64,000 bases of DNA from an uncultured Buttiauxella sp. (GCA_946480445.1 CAMLJN010000013.1:38840-102839), one strand, 5' to 3'. Counted from the first letter of the stretch, positions 8,927 through 19,044 are shown. Translations and numbers: made by a program. Notes: generated by a model from the sequence alone, not told the origin.

Positions 8927-9597
8927 TATTCCTCCAGAGGCTTATCATGTTCCAGCAGGGAAAGCAGCTGGTCGGTAAACTCAGGGAAATCACGATCCTG
9001 TGTAGCCACCCATTTATTGCCGACAATAAAGGTAGGCGTGGCCCGGATAGTGTAAAAACGGCTGATGCTTTTCATGGAGTCCAGAAGGGTTTTGACCGCC
9101 TGGGATTTGCTGGCTTTCGCGTAAGCCTTGCTGTCGATGCCGTTAGCCTGCAGCCAGTTGTTCAGCTGTCGCTCATCGGTCAGATCGATATTTTGTTCCA
9201 GTATTGCGCGGTAGGCGCTTGCACGATATTTGTCTTCAAGGCCCATCGCCGTAAGCGTGGCAAAAACAGGTGCGAAACTGGCAAGGCCGGTATGCTGCTC
9301 GTTGCTGAGGTGAAGCCGAATTAAACGCGTACCCGGCGGCAGACGTGATTCCAGCTTGGCGACATTTTTCTCATTTACTGCACAGTAGTGGCAACCGTAG
9401 GAAATGATTTCAACGATAGTGTTATTTTCTTTTAGCGGACTGTTATTAACTTGCTCATCAGAAACAAACCGTAATGCTGGTTCTTCATTCTCAGCGCTAC
9501 CCAGAACGAAATAGTGAAAATACGCTGTGGTTGTCAAAGATGACATGAGAATAAGAGCAAAAGTGTAGGCAACAAGAAAACGAGGTTTGTATAACAT
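8926..9597 (-). CDS. Membrane-anchored DsbA-like thiol:disulfide oxidoreductase
   Basis: A 223-residue protein with one N-terminal membrane helix (residues about 8-30) that would place a thioredoxin-fold domain in the periplasm. The active site is CHYC in ISYGCHYCAVNEK, and the cis-Pro loop is RATPTFIVG, with a helical insert between them as in DsbA. CPHC is the E. coli DsbA motif; CHYC is a variant. The precursor peptide just upstream has four Cys in its predicted mature part, so this enzyme is a natural candidate to form or correct its two disulfides. This is inference from position and chemistry. Confidence 0.85.
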   Translation of the reverse strand: MLYKPRFLVAYTFALILMSSLTTTAYFHYFVLGSAENEEPALRFVSDEQVNNSPLKENNTIVEIISYGCHYCAVNEKNVAKLESRLPPGTRLIRLHLSNEQHTGLASFAPVFATLTAMGLEDKYRASAYRAILEQNIDLTDERQLNNWLQANGIDSKAYAKASKSQAVKTLLDSMKSISRFYTIRATPTFIVGNKWVATQDRDFPEFTDQLLSLLEHDKPLEE

Positions 9598-9612
9598 GTC
9601 ATTATTCCGGAA

Positions 9613-9729
9613 TTAAATAAGCAGTTTTCTTACTTCTGCAGCCAACGGACCGAATGATGTCTCTTTTTTCTTCTGCAGAATACAACCGTCTGAATGAGCA
9701 AGAATTTGGGCGCAACACCTCTGCTGCAC
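9613..9729 (-). CDS. Possible 38-codon ORF filling the gap after the peptide gene
   Basis: A GTG-started frame encodes 38 residues (beginning VQQRCCAQILAHSDG, ending AAEVRKLLI) and ends 15 bases before the oxidoreductase start. It has three Cys but no recognisable domain, and no good ribosome binding site precedes the GTG. It may be a chance frame within the untranslated spacer. It is recorded because it occupies nearly the whole gap in an otherwise overlapping operon. Confidence 0.18.
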   Translation of the reverse strand: MQQRCCAQILAHSDGCILQKKKETSFGPLAAEVRKLLI

Positions 9730-9730
9730 C

Positions 9731-9750
9731 CAAAAGGATCACGCATCCTT
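9731..9750 (-). terminator. Small stem-loop at the peptide gene stop (possible partial terminator)
   Basis: On the minus strand AAGGAT, loop GCGTG, ATCCTT is followed by two further T, giving four T in a row. The first arm overlaps the stop codon of the peptide gene. The stem is only six base pairs, too weak for a full terminator. It could thin transcription into the downstream genes or protect the 3-prime end of a short abundant peptide mRNA, a common arrangement after precursor genes. Confidence 0.4.
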
Positions 9751-9943
9751 AGCGACGGAAACCTGGCGCTTTGCAGCTCGATTCAGACGCAGGCCTGAAG
9801 TATTTCTTCACATTGCCATGCTTATCAGGACAAGACTTAACGGAATTGCATACGCCCTCGCTAACCCACTCATAGGTTGTGGTGCAATTTCTATGCACGC
9901 CGCCAATAACAACCTGAGCCTCTGATGCGTTCAATTTTTTCAT
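9749..9943 (-). CDS. Double-glycine precursor peptide with four cysteines (microcin-like)
   Basis: A 64-residue protein. Residues 1-15, MKKLNASEAQVVIGG, fit the double-glycine leader pattern (Leu at -12, Glu at -8, Val at -4, Gly-Gly at -2/-1), with Ala where Leu is usual at -7. The predicted mature part is 49 residues, basic, with Cys at 20, 32, 38 and 57, Trp26, and an Arg-Arg end. From memory it resembles the enterobacterial DUF4762 family, whose members share CTTTYEW- and SCPDKHGN-like blocks; no search was run. The ATG has AAGGAT seven bases upstream. It heads the operon with a C39 exporter and a DsbA-like protein, so a secreted, leader-cleaved, disulfide-bonded peptide is the likely product. 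Antibacterial activity is not shown by the sequence. Confidence 0.8.
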   Translation of the reverse strand: MKKLNASEAQVVIGGVHRNCTTTYEWVSEGVCNSVKSCPDKHGNVKKYFRPASESSCKAPGFRR

Positions 9944-10480
9944 ATCAATATCCTTATTTTAAAATATGAGCACGTTCACTCCTGGCTTGCGATGTTTATA
10001 ACCAGAATGATGAGTAAAAATGCCTGTAAAAATTCGACCAGGGGCTTGTATACCCGGGTCAAATCGACGTTAGGTTAACGAGTTACAGGTTACAAAAGCA
10101 ATCAGCGCCAGGAAGGTGAAATATAGCTCTGGTCAATTTATGCGCTTTTTTGACAGGATATTTCTTAGAAAATACGGCTTTTTTATACGAGTTATCCCAT
10201 TGACTAGCAGTGATTCAAAATATATGGCAGAGGATATTATGGGACAATTCTTATGGTGTTTGGCTGCTATTAGGAATAACACCCCGGTGAAAATCCCCCT
10301 GGCCGGGCCTGCGCCCTGCACTGTCAAACTCTCTCACCTGACGGCGGGCAGGGAGCAAGCCGCAGCATCTGCCGCTGCTTAGATTTTTATCTTCTTATCA
10401 GGAGTCGTTATATTCCTTTCAAGGTTCGCAATACCTGAGCTACAGTTACACAACATCTTGCTGAAAAAGTGTACAACCCT
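9944..10480. other. Intergenic region between accessory operon and pykF
   Basis: This gap lies between two divergent transcripts. The peptide gene promoter should lie just above 9960, but no hexamer pair stood out. A GC-rich stretch at about 10280-10380 sits in otherwise AT-rich DNA and looks like a different origin. Short frames here (88 codons plus, 64 codons minus) have no recognisable features and I do not call them. In E. coli this position holds the ydh genes, none of which is visible. Confidence 0.4.
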
Positions 10481-10545
10481 TGTCTGAAACCTCGTTTTTA
10501 ATTCCTTTCCCGCCGACTTCCCCTTATAATACGCGCGTTCCTAAC

Positions 10546-10560
10546 TTGAATGGTTTCAGC
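10546..10560. promoter_or_regulatory. Cra (FruR) operator of pykF
   Basis: TTGAATGGTTTCAGC closely matches the Cra consensus (TGAAxCGxTTCA type). E. coli pykF is repressed by Cra. The site overlaps the likely -35 (TTTCAG, 10554-10559) of the promoter at 10576, which fits repression by blocking RNA polymerase. Confidence 0.65.
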
Positions 10561-10581
10561 ACATTGTACTGCCTTTATAAT
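10554..10581 (+). promoter_or_regulatory. Probable pykF promoter
   Basis: TTTCAG (10554-10559) and TATAAT (10576-10581) are 16 bases apart, giving a leader of about 180 bases before pykF. A second perfect TATAAT at 10525-10530 has no good -35 partner and may be an alternative promoter. Confidence 0.45.
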
Positions 10582-10766
10582 AGACAATATTGCACCCCTC
10601 CCCGGCAGGCTGAACCGCAAGCATACTTTCCTCTGCACGCTTTATTTCTGTCACCTATCCTTACCGGGTGTCGCTTCAACACTACCAGCAAGAATTTCCG
10701 CTCCGGCGACCACGTTCACCGGCACTTAGTTTTAACAATCCTTCTCAACTTACAGATAAGACTGTC

Positions 10767-12179
10767 ATGAAAAAGACTAAAATTGTTTGCACCATCGGTC
10801 CGAAAACCGAATCCGAAGAGATGCTGACCAAAATGCTCGATGCGGGCATGAACGTGATGCGTTTGAACTTCTCCCACGGCGACTATGCTGAACACGGCCA
10901 GCGCATCAAAAACCTGCGCAACGTCATGAGCAAATCAGGTAAAAAAGCCGCCATCCTGCTGGACACTAAAGGTCCAGAAATCCGCACCATCAAACTGGAA
11001 GGCGGTAACGACGTCTCCCTGAAAGCAGGCCAGACCTTCACGTTCACCACCGACAAATCTGTGGTCGGCAACAGCGAAATCGTTGCTGTTACCTACGAAG
11101 GCTTCACCAGCGATCTGAGCGTGGGCAATACCGTGCTGGTTGATGACGGCCTGATCGGCATGGAAGTCACCGCAATCGAAGGCAAAAACGTTGTTTGTAA
11201 AGTGCTGAACAACGGCGACCTCGGCGAGAACAAAGGCGTTAACCTGCCGGGCGTTTCTATCGCTCTGCCAGCGCTTGCTGAAAAAGACAAACAGGACCTG
11301 ATCTTCGGTTGTGAACAGGGCGTTGACTTTGTTGCGGCATCCTTTATCCGTAAACGTTCTGACGTTGTTGAAATCCGTGAGCATTTAAAAGCGCACGGCG
11401 GCGAGAAGATCCAGATCATCTCCAAAATTGAAAACCAGGAAGGCCTGAACAACTTCGACGAAATCCTCGAAGCTTCTGACGGTATCATGGTTGCCCGTGG
11501 TGACCTGGGTGTAGAAATCCCGGTAGAAGAAGTTATCTTCGCTCAGAAGATGATGATCGAGAAATGTGTTCGCGCCCGTAAAGTTGTTATCACTGCAACG
11601 CAGATGCTCGACTCCATGATCAAAAACCCGCGCCCTACCCGTGCAGAAGCTGGCGACGTTGCTAACGCCATCCTGGACGGTACTGATGCGGTGATGCTGT
11701 CCGGCGAATCCGCTAAGGGTAAATACCCGCTGGAAGCGGTAACCATTATGGCAACCATCTGCGAACGTACTGACCGCGTGATGAGCAGCCGTCTGGACAA
11801 CAACAACGACAGCCGTAAGCTGCGTATTACCGAAGCGGTTTGCCGCGGTGCGGTTGAAACGGCTGAAAAACTGGAGGCGCCGCTGATCGTTGTGGCAACT
11901 CAGGGCGGGAAATCTGCTAAAGCCGTGCGTAAATACTTCCCTAACGCCACTATCCTTGCGCTGACCACCAATGAAGTGACCGCTCGTCAGCTGGTACTCA
12001 GCAAAGGCGTGGTTGCACAGCAGGTTAAAGAGATCGCTTCTACCGATGATTTCTACCGTCTGGGTAAAGAAGCCGCGCTGGAAAGCGGCCTGGCTCGCAA
12101 AGGTGACATCGTAGTGATGGTTTCCGGCGCGCTGGTACCAAGTGGCACCACCAATACGGCTTCCGTTCACGTGCTGTAA
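10767..12179 (+). CDS. pykF: Pyruvate kinase I
   Basis: A 470-residue protein, the same length as E. coli PykF, beginning [19 protein letters not shown]. It converts phosphoenolpyruvate and ADP to pyruvate and ATP in the cytosol; the type I enzyme is activated by fructose-1,6-bisphosphate. Visible signatures are the substrate loop [10 protein letters not shown], the metal and substrate region [10 protein letters not shown], the active-site [11 protein letters not shown] with catalytic Lys, and [11 protein letters not shown]. The frame is open upstream to 10668, but the ATG at 10767 gives the family N-terminus. It is monocistronic, with a Cra site upstream and a strong terminator downstream. 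Confidence 0.98.
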   Translation: MKKTKIVCTIGPKTESEEMLTKMLDAGMNVMRLNFSHGDYAEHGQRIKNLRNVMSKSGKKAAILLDTKGPEIRTIKLEGGNDVSLKAGQTFTFTTDKSVVGNSEIVAVTYEGFTSDLSVGNTVLVDDGLIGMEVTAIEGKNVVCKVLNNGDLGENKGVNLPGVSIALPALAEKDKQDLIFGCEQGVDFVAASFIRKRSDVVEIREHLKAHGGEKIQIISKIENQEGLNNFDEILEASDGIMVARGDLGVEIPVEEVIFAQKMMIEKCVRARKVVITATQMLDSMIKNPRPTRAEAGDVANAILDGTDAVMLSGESAKGKYPLEAVTIMATICERTDRVMSSRLDNNNDSRKLRITEAVCRGAVETAEKLEAPLIVVATQGGKSAKAVRKYFPNATILALTTNEVTARQLVLSKGVVAQQVKEIASTDDFYRLGKEAALESGLARKGDIVVMVSGALVPSGTTNTASVHVL

Positions 12180-12205
12180 TTGCTCAGCTAACGATTATTT
12201 TGTTA

Positions 12206-12230
12206 AAAAGCGCCTGCGGGCGCTTTTTTT
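12206..12230 (+). terminator. pykF rho-independent terminator
   Basis: The stem AAAAGCGCC / GGCGCTTTT with loop TGCG runs into a T tract, 26 bases after the pykF stop. Confidence 0.9.
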
Positions 12231-12409
12231 ATTAGTAGCTAGACGGAATTAATAAAAAAGCAAATCGGTCTAAACTATTTAAGTTAAATTTTATTAAGAA
12301 GAATCCGATGAAAGCCCCCTGTTTTCTCTGTTTTTTTTCACTTCCCCGCCCGGTTCGGTGTTTCTTTGAGCGAACGATCAAATTTAAGTGCATTCCCATC
12401 AAAAATTTA

Positions 12410-12446
12410 TTCTCATCCCAAAAAAGTTTGTGTAATACTTGTAGCG
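12410..12446 (+). promoter_or_regulatory. lpp promoter
   Basis: TTCTCA (12410-12415) and TAATAC (12433-12438) are 17 bases apart, and the start site is expected at G12446. The run from TTTGTG through the -10 to the ATG is almost the same as the very strong E. coli lpp promoter and leader. The rest of the pykF-lpp gap (12231-12409) is AT-rich, with nothing else identifiable. Confidence 0.85.
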
Positions 12447-12471
12447 CTACATGGAGATTAACTCAATCTAG

Positions 12472-12720
<249 letters not shown>

Positions 12721-12733
12721 GAGTAACTGGAAT

Positions 12734-12764
12734 AAAATGGCGCACAATGTGCGCCATTTTTTTT
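12734..12764 (+). terminator. lpp terminator
   Basis: Stem AAAATGGCGCAC / GTGCGCCATTTT followed by further T residues; a strong intrinsic terminator between the convergent lpp and ldtE, with A/T tracts on both sides that could serve both directions. Confidence 0.92.
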
Positions 12765-12781
12765 ACCCGAAAAAAGTCGCT

Positions 12782-13786
12782 TTATTGCATCAGGTGATTA
12801 TTTTCCACCGCCGTATCCTGATTTTGCGCTGACTGCACCGCAGGCGTTGTTATCGTCGTAGCGGGTACCTTCCCTGAGCTCACGACAACCGGATAGCCTG
12901 CCCGGCGGGTTAACGCCTTATCAAGCACCGCCTTTTCTACTTCCCCACTATGACGAAACTGTTCAAACCCCACGGGTAATACATAGGGCATGGTTTGCGT
13001 GTTTTGTTCCTCTGCCTGTGAAAGAGGACGGTGTACCTCGATATAGCGCAAACCGTTTGGCTCCACCGAATATTTAACCGGATCGTTAATCACCCGTACT
13101 GGCGTCCCCGTTGGCGTGGCACTGAACAAGACTTTGATGTCAGGCGCGTTCATACGAATACAGCCGGAGCTGACCCGTAAACCGACGCTATCCGGTGCGC
13201 TGGTCCCGTGAATGAGATACTCCCCGTTCCCGTAGGCCAGACGCATGGCAAAGCGCCCCAGAGGGTTATTAGGCCCGGCTGGTACAACGGCTGGCAGTTT
13301 CACCCCGCGTTCCAGGGAGCGCTGTCTGATGCCCGCGGTAGGGGTCCAGGTAGGATTAGGGATTTTCTGCCCTATTCTTGTCGTCATCACAGGCGTTTCC
13401 AGCCCCTGAAGACCAATACCTATGGGATAGACCTGGACAATATTCTCCCCCCGCGGGAAATAGTACAGGCGCAGTTCCGCAAGGTTTATCACAATGCCCT
13501 CACGCGGCACATCCGGCAGCAGTAGCTGAGTTGGAATGGTGACAACCGTCCCGGCACGAGGGACGGGCGCAATGGTGTTATTGGCCTCAAGAATAAGCAT
13601 CGCGCCGGTATCAAACCGCCTCGCGATAGCCTGTAAGTTTCGGTCGCCCTCCTGCACGGTATAAGTTTGATTCTGACCAATAAGTCGACTGCCCTGCGGC
13701 GGCAAAGGATAATCCAGCGCCTGGGCCATGGGTGTGGCGGCGAATACGCCAAGAAAAGAGAGTGTAATTAAAGACGCGTGTTTCAT
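12782..13786 (-). CDS. ldtE: L,D-transpeptidase LdtE
   Basis: A 334-residue exported protein, equal in length to E. coli LdtE (YnhG). [23 protein letters not shown] is a signal peptide. Then come a LysM-like segment ([18 protein letters not shown], about 45-85) and a YkuD catalytic domain with [20 protein letters not shown], where the His and Cys are catalytic. LdtE with LdtD forms 3-3 meso-DAP crosslinks in peptidoglycan. The longer frame to 13861 would add 25 residues ahead of the signal peptide, so the ATG at 13786 is preferred. Confidence 0.95.
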   Translation of the reverse strand: MKHASLITLSFLGVFAATPMAQALDYPLPPQGSRLIGQNQTYTVQEGDRNLQAIARRFDTGAMLILEANNTIAPVPRAGTVVTIPTQLLLPDVPREGIVINLAELRLYYFPRGENIVQVYPIGIGLQGLETPVMTTRIGQKIPNPTWTPTAGIRQRSLERGVKLPAVVPAGPNNPLGRFAMRLAYGNGEYLIHGTSAPDSVGLRVSSGCIRMNAPDIKVLFSATPTGTPVRVINDPVKYSVEPNGLRYIEVHRPLSQAEEQNTQTMPYVLPVGFEQFRHSGEVEKAVLDKALTRRAGYPVVVSSGKVPATTITTPAVQSAQNQDTAVENNHLMQ

Positions 13787-13836
13787 CGTTTTATTCCTGC
13801 AGTCGCTGGCAGAACGCCAGAAGATCGAAAGACAGA

Positions 13837-13858
13837 CGAGGTGGTAAAAACCACCTCG
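13837..13858. repeat. Perfect hairpin between sufE and ldtE
   Basis: CGAGGTGGT and ACCACCTCG form a nine-base-pair inverted repeat with a four-base AAAA (plus strand) loop. It lies after sufE and before ldtE, both on the minus strand. No T tract follows, so it may be a 3-prime stabilising hairpin or a rho-assisted end rather than an intrinsic terminator. Confidence 0.55.
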
Positions 13859-13886
13859 CAAAACAGGATCATAGGCAAGAATAAGT

Positions 13887-14303
13887 TTAGCTAAGATTGG
13901 CGGCTTTGGTACGAATAGAACGGATCATTGCTTCAAGACCCTGAGAGCGCGAAGGGGTAAGGTGTTGGGCAAGCTCGAGTCTCTCAAACCACGGCCGCAC
14001 ATCAAAGGCGACAATATCCTGGGGAGGCATCTGCTGGTAGAGAATAAAAACAACGGCGATAAGCCCCTTAACAATTGCCGCATCGCTGTCACCCTCAAAG
14101 GCGATCGCACCGTCCGGCTGCTGATGCATCACAATCCACACCTGGCTTTGGCAGCCCTGAATGCGATTTTCAGGTTTGCGCTCTTGCTCAGGCAGCGCGG
14201 GCAGGCGCCCGCCAAGTTCAATAATATAGAGATACTTCTCTTCCCAGTTGCTGCAGCGGCTGAAATTCTTCAGCAATTTCTCTTTATCTGGCAATAAGGC
14301 CAT
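13887..14303 (-). CDS. sufE: Cysteine desulfurase activator SufE
   Basis: A 138-residue protein matching E. coli SufE. It takes persulfide sulfur from SufS on its own Cys (GCQSQVW) and passes it to SufBCD. The start [11 protein letters not shown] at 14303 is preceded in frame by a GTG, which would add one residue. It is the last gene of the suf operon, 13 bases after sufS. Confidence 0.97.
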   Translation of the reverse strand: MALLPDKEKLLKNFSRCSNWEEKYLYIIELGGRLPALPEQERKPENRIQGCQSQVWIVMHQQPDGAIAFEGDSDAAIVKGLIAVVFILYQQMPPQDIVAFDVRPWFERLELAQHLTPSRSQGLEAMIRSIRTKAANLS

Positions 14304-14316
14304 CACCCTCTCCCTG

Positions 14317-15537
14317 TTAGCCTAAAAGACGGTGGATGCGCTGTAATCCCGCCACCAGGCGATCCACTTCTTCTTCGGTATTGTAAATAGCGAATGAGGC
14401 ACGGCACATGGCAGGCACACCGTAGAAAGCCATCAGCGGCATGGCACAGTGATGGCCCGTACGCACGGCAATCCCGTAGTTATCCAAAAAGCTGCCGACG
14501 TCGTAGGCGTGGTGTTTGCCAAGATTAAATGCCAGCACCCCAAGACGCTGTTGCGGCCCATAAACTTTCAGGTCAGGAACCGCCTGTAAGGCCTGCTGAG
14601 CGTACTGCATCAGCGAATGCTCATACTCGGCGATCCGGGCAAACGTCAGGCTCTCAATGTAGCGCACAGCCGCCCCCAGCCCAAGGATCCCGCCCGTATT
14701 CGGTGTGCCAGCTTCAAAACGCCCCGGCGGCGCGGCGTAGGTCGTTCCCTCTGTCAGACTGACGGTGGCGATCATCGCTCCACCGCCTTCCCACGGCGGC
14801 ATGTCCTGTAAAATCGCCTTACGCGCGTACAGGACGCCGATGCCCGTTGGTCCATAGAGCTTATGGCCCGAGAAAACATAAAAATCACAGTCAAGGGCCT
14901 GCACATCCACCGCATGGTGCATGATTGCCTGGGCGCCATCCACCAGCACTTTTACACCGGCCTGATGCGCCGTAGCTATCATGGCCTGTAGCGGATTTTC
15001 GGTTCCCAGCACGTTTGAAACCTGAGTGATAGCCAGCAGCTTTGTGCGCTCGTCGATAAGCGTCGGGAACACCTCCAGCTGGAGAGTGCCATCCTCATTC
15101 AAGGGGATCACTCGCAGGCTGGCCCCCGTATGCTCACAGAGCATCTGCCAGGGAACGATGTTGGCATGGTGCTCCATCGCGGAGATAATGATGTTATCCC
15201 CCGCCTGGATATTAGCCCGCCCCCAGCTGTTGGCGACGAGGTTGATGCCTTCCGTGGTGCCCCGGACAAAGACGATTTCTTCAGGCGAACTGGCATTCAT
15301 AAAACGGGCGATCTGATTGCGAACGTTCTCCATAAGCTGAGTCGCCTCGGCGCTCAGAGTGTGAATGCCCCGATGCACCGCGGCGTAACCATGACGGTAA
15401 AAATCCAGCTCGGCGTCGATAACGGCCTGGGGTTTTTGGGCGCTGGCAGCGCTGTCCAGATATGCCAGCGGCTGGCCGTTCACTTCCCGGCTGAGGATGG
15501 GAAAATCCCCCCGCACCCGTGCAATGGAATAACTCAT
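14317..15537 (-). CDS. sufS: Cysteine desulfurase SufS
   Basis: A 406-residue PLP-dependent class V aminotransferase-fold enzyme that removes sulfur from L-cysteine, giving alanine and a protein persulfide. The PLP lysine lies in [11 protein letters not shown] and the persulfide Cys in [11 protein letters not shown]. The start overlaps the sufD stop by 4 bases, indicating coupled translation. It works with SufE as sulfur donor for Fe-S assembly under oxidative or iron stress. Confidence 0.97.
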   Translation of the reverse strand: MSYSIARVRGDFPILSREVNGQPLAYLDSAASAQKPQAVIDAELDFYRHGYAAVHRGIHTLSAEATQLMENVRNQIARFMNASSPEEIVFVRGTTEGINLVANSWGRANIQAGDNIIISAMEHHANIVPWQMLCEHTGASLRVIPLNEDGTLQLEVFPTLIDERTKLLAITQVSNVLGTENPLQAMIATAHQAGVKVLVDGAQAIMHHAVDVQALDCDFYVFSGHKLYGPTGIGVLYARKAILQDMPPWEGGGAMIATVSLTEGTTYAAPPGRFEAGTPNTGGILGLGAAVRYIESLTFARIAEYEHSLMQYAQQALQAVPDLKVYGPQQRLGVLAFNLGKHHAYDVGSFLDNYGIAVRTGHHCAMPLMAFYGVPAMCRASFAIYNTEEEVDRLVAGLQRIHRLLG

Positions 15538-16814
15538 GCTTCGCCTCCTGCAAATCGCTGGCCGATCCTCGCCAGCACCTGCTGTTTTAACGCCTCATCA
15601 CGAATGCTTTCGGTCAGCTCCGCGGCAAAAGCATAGATAATCATCTGCTGCGCAGCCTGCTCGTCGATGCCCCGTGAACGCAGATAGAACATCTGTTCAT
15701 CGTCAATGCGCCCGATCGTTGCCCCGTGGCTGCATTTCACATCGTCGGCGTAGATTTCCAGCTGCGGCTTAGTGTCCACCTCTGCCAGGCGGCCGAGTAA
15801 CAGATTGTTATTGGTCATCTGCCCGTCGGTTTTAATCGCGTGTTGCGCCACCTTGATCATGCCGTTGAAAACGGCGCGGCCTTTGTCACGCACGATGGTT
15901 TTATGCAGCTGACGGCTGTTGCAGTAGCCTTTGTTATGCTCAAGCCAGGTGCGCGTGTCGCACACTTCGTGGTTGACCGGAAGCGCCAGACTGTTCATGC
16001 GCACAGTGGTATTTTCGCCGTTCAGCTGCGTGCTGGTGTTATGACGCAGTACTGCGGCCCCCAGTAAGAAGCTATTGCTTTCTATCGTCGCATCCTGCGC
16101 AACAGCCAAATCGTTATGAGCGAAGTGGTAACTTTGCGCGTTTTCAAACGCCAGCTTGTAATGATGCAGCTGGCTGTTGGCCGCCGCATCTACGGTTAAA
16201 CGAGCGCCGGTGAAATGGGCATGTTCATCGAAACTGACATAATGTTCAATGACGCTCGCCTTTGCTCCTTCCCCCAAACTGAGGTGATGACGGTAATGCG
16301 CCGTATGCATTTCTTTGTGCGCGCTGCCCCGGCTGATGTGCATCAGGAGCAACGGTTTTGCAGGACAGTGGTTTCGGGCAACGCGGATATGCGTGACGCT
16401 CTCCGAAAGACTTTCCGTCAGGTGTAAAAACACTTCAGCCTGCACCGGCGTCGGCAAGGATCGGCGTTCATCGTTCACCGTTACTTCAAAACCGCTGCTG
16501 GCAAGATCGTCGCTTAGCGCGGCGCTGAAACGTCCGTCAACAAACACCAGCCGCCATGCCTCTACGGATAAAGCCAGCGCATCACGCTGAATATCGCTCA
16601 GTGCTTCCGGCGGCGGCACCACAAACTGGTTGTCCAGCAGCCCATCCAGCGGGGTATATTTCCAGTTTTCCTGCTTGCGGGTCGGCAACCCCAGATGCAG
16701 CAGCTGCTGCATATGTTCCCCGGCCTCTTTCGTGCGCTTTTTACCCAGCCCTGCAAACAGGGTGTGCCACTGTTGCAGGGCATTGCTGTTACTGCTGTTC
16801 GGTAAGCCAGCCAT
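15534..16814 (-). CDS. sufD: Fe-S assembly scaffold subunit SufD
   Basis: A 426-residue right-handed beta-helix protein (E. coli 423). It forms the SufBC2D scaffold with SufB and SufC. The His of [13 protein letters not shown] corresponds to the residue implicated with SufB Cys405 in cluster formation. The N-terminus [16 protein letters not shown] has a small duplication (SNSN) relative to E. coli. It overlaps sufC by 26 bases upstream and sufS by 4 downstream. Confidence 0.97.
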   Translation of the reverse strand: MAGLPNSSNSNALQQWHTLFAGLGKKRTKEAGEHMQQLLHLGLPTRKQENWKYTPLDGLLDNQFVVPPPEALSDIQRDALALSVEAWRLVFVDGRFSAALSDDLASSGFEVTVNDERRSLPTPVQAEVFLHLTESLSESVTHIRVARNHCPAKPLLLMHISRGSAHKEMHTAHYRHHLSLGEGAKASVIEHYVSFDEHAHFTGARLTVDAAANSQLHHYKLAFENAQSYHFAHNDLAVAQDATIESNSFLLGAAVLRHNTSTQLNGENTTVRMNSLALPVNHEVCDTRTWLEHNKGYCNSRQLHKTIVRDKGRAVFNGMIKVAQHAIKTDGQMTNNNLLLGRLAEVDTKPQLEIYADDVKCSHGATIGRIDDEQMFYLRSRGIDEQAAQQMIIYAFAAELTESIRDEALKQQVLARIGQRFAGGEA

Positions 16815-17535
16815 AACCCTGCTCCTCCAGTTGTTTCACCAGGCTGAAATCGCCCGATTTCACGATGCGTCCCTGATACAGCACGTGTACAAAATCTGGC
16901 TTGATATAGTCCAGAATACGCTGGTAGTGCGTCACGATGATAAACGAGCGGTTCCCGTCGCGCAGAGAGTTAACACCCTGTGCCACAATCTTCAGGGCGT
17001 CGATGTCAAGCCCGGAGTCGGACTCATCCAGTATGCAAAGTTCAGGCTCCAGCACCGCCATTTGCAGAATGTCGTTACGCTTTTTTTCACCGCCGGAGAA
17101 GCCAACGTTCACCGAACGGGTCAGCAAATCTTCCGGCATTTTTAGCAGTTTGATTTTCTCTTCCATCAGATCCTGAAAATCAAAGCGATCAAGCTGCTCC
17201 TTGCCGCGATACTCGCGCACCGCATTGAGCGCAGTTTGCAAGAAGAACTGATTGCTGACGCCTGGGATCTCCACCGGATACTGGAAAGCCATAAAGATGC
17301 CTTCGCCCGCGCGATCTTCAGGGGAAAGCTCCAGCAGATCTTTACCTTTAAACTGAACCTGTCCGCCGGTGACCTGGTAATCCTCGCGCCCGGCAAGGGT
17401 GGCAGAAAGCGTACTTTTCCCGGAGCCATTTGGCCCCATAATAGCGTGCACTTCCCCTGGTTTTACTTCCAGATTTAAGCCGCGCAGGATCGCTTTATCC
17501 TCAACGCTTACCTGTAAATTTTGAATGCTTAACAT
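16789..17535 (-). CDS. sufC: Fe-S assembly ATPase SufC
   Basis: A 248-residue ABC-type ATPase without membrane domain. Walker A is GPNGSGKST, signature FSGGEKKR, and Walker B LCILDESDSGLD. In SufBC2D its ATP-driven dimerisation opens the SufB-SufD interface for cluster assembly. It lies 16 bases downstream of sufB and overlaps sufD. Confidence 0.97.
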   Translation of the reverse strand: MLSIQNLQVSVEDKAILRGLNLEVKPGEVHAIMGPNGSGKSTLSATLAGREDYQVTGGQVQFKGKDLLELSPEDRAGEGIFMAFQYPVEIPGVSNQFFLQTALNAVREYRGKEQLDRFDFQDLMEEKIKLLKMPEDLLTRSVNVGFSGGEKKRNDILQMAVLEPELCILDESDSGLDIDALKIVAQGVNSLRDGNRSFIIVTHYQRILDYIKPDFVHVLYQGRIVKSGDFSLVKQLEEQGYGWLTEQQ

Positions 17536-17551
17536 AATTTTCCCTTAGGGC

Positions 17552-19036
17552 TTAACCGACGCTGTGTTCGAGGCTTATCGCTAATAGTTTTTGGGCTTCT
17601 ACCGCGAACTCGAGCGGCAATTCAGAAAACACGTCTTTACAAAATCCGTTGACGATCATCGAAATGGCGTCGTCCTGGGCAATACCGCGTTGCAGGCAGT
17701 AGAAAAGCTGATCTTCACCGATACGTGACGTGGTAGCTTCATGCTCCAGCTGGGCGGTATTGTTGCGGCATTCGACATACGGGAAGGTGTGCGCCCCGCT
17801 GTCCGGCCCGATAAGCATCGAGTCGCACTGGGTGAAGTTACGGGCATTGGTCGCCGTCGGCATGATTTTCACCAGCCCGCGATAGCTGTTCTGACTGTGC
17901 CCGGCGGAAATCCCCTTCGAGATAATCGTCGAACGGGTATTTTTACCGATGTGGATCATCTTCGTACCGGTATCGGCCTGCTGATTGCCCGCCGTAAGCG
18001 CCACGGAGAAGAATTCACCGATGGAGTTATCGCCGCGCAGGATCACGCTTGGGTATTTCCAGGTGATAGCAGAGCCGGTTTCCGACTGCGTCCAGGACAT
18101 CTTGCTGTTTGCCCCTTCACACAACGCGCGCTTGGTAACAAAGTTCAGGATCCCGCCGGTACTGCCGTCGCCTGGGAACCAGTTTTGCACCGTAGAATAT
18201 TTAACCTCCGCGTCTTTATGGATGATGACTTCCACCACCGCGGCGTGGAGCTGATAGCTGTCGCGAACCGGTGCGGAACAGCCTTCGATATAGCTGACAT
18301 AGCTGCCCTCGTCCGCCACCAGGATCGTGCGCTCAAACTGGCCCGTTTTCTCGGCGTTGATACGGAAATAGGTTGAAAGCTCCATCGGGCAGCGTACGCC
18401 TTTCGGTACATAGATAAACGTGCCGTCAGAGGCAACGGCGGCATTGAGCGCGGCAAAAAAGTTATCGTTACCCGGCACAACGGTGCCGAGATACTTCTTC
18501 ACCAGCTCGGGAAACTCATGAATGGCTTCACCAAACGAGCAGAAAATAATGCCCTGTTCAGACAGTTTTTCACGATAGGTGGTGGCAACCGATACGGAGT
18601 CGAAAATAGCATCCACGGCAACCTCAGCCCCTTCACGCACCGGCACGCCCAGCTGTTTAAACGCCTCTTCCACTTCGCCGGTCAGATAGGCGTTGCTGCC
18701 GGGCTGTTGCACCGCTCCTGGCTGAGATGCGCAGCTGTCGTCGCAGCTGCCGCAGGAAGGCGCGGAATAATAGCTGTAATCCTGATAGTTAAGCTTGTCA
18801 TAGTGCGCTTTCAGCCAGTGCGGCTCCTCCATCTCAAGCCAGGCACGGTAAGCGTTCAGGCGAAACTCCAGCATCCACTCCGGTTCATTTCGACGAGCAG
18901 AGATGGCCCGCACAACGTCTTCGTTGATGCCATGCGCCATTTCGTCGGTTTTCAGCCGGGTGAAGAAGCCTTCTTTGTAATGGTGGCCGCCCGCCCAGGT
19001 TTGCACTTCTTCAGACGTTTCAGTATTACGTGACAT
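17552..19036 (-). CDS. sufB: Fe-S assembly scaffold subunit SufB
   Basis: A 494-residue scaffold protein (E. coli 495). The Cys in [17 protein letters not shown] corresponds to the essential Cys405; an N-terminal CGSCDDSC cluster is also present. SufB receives sulfur from SufE and holds the nascent cluster in the SufBC2D complex. It lies 8 bases after sufA. Confidence 0.97.
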   Translation of the reverse strand: MSRNTETSEEVQTWAGGHHYKEGFFTRLKTDEMAHGINEDVVRAISARRNEPEWMLEFRLNAYRAWLEMEEPHWLKAHYDKLNYQDYSYYSAPSCGSCDDSCASQPGAVQQPGSNAYLTGEVEEAFKQLGVPVREGAEVAVDAIFDSVSVATTYREKLSEQGIIFCSFGEAIHEFPELVKKYLGTVVPGNDNFFAALNAAVASDGTFIYVPKGVRCPMELSTYFRINAEKTGQFERTILVADEGSYVSYIEGCSAPVRDSYQLHAAVVEVIIHKDAEVKYSTVQNWFPGDGSTGGILNFVTKRALCEGANSKMSWTQSETGSAITWKYPSVILRGDNSIGEFFSVALTAGNQQADTGTKMIHIGKNTRSTIISKGISAGHSQNSYRGLVKIMPTATNARNFTQCDSMLIGPDSGAHTFPYVECRNNTAQLEHEATTSRIGEDQLFYCLQRGIAQDDAISMIVNGFCKDVFSELPLEFAVEAQKLLAISLEHSVG

Positions 19037-19044
19037 AATCCCGC

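Noticed and set aside
10116..10382. 88-codon plus-strand frame, and a 64-codon minus frame over the same DNA, between the peptide gene and pykF
   Set aside because: No ribosome site, no recognisable motif, Ala-rich low-complexity end; more likely chance frames in intergenic DNA.
10668..10766. 33-codon N-terminal extension of pykF
   Set aside because: The ATG at 10767 gives the exact family N-terminus and length of 470.
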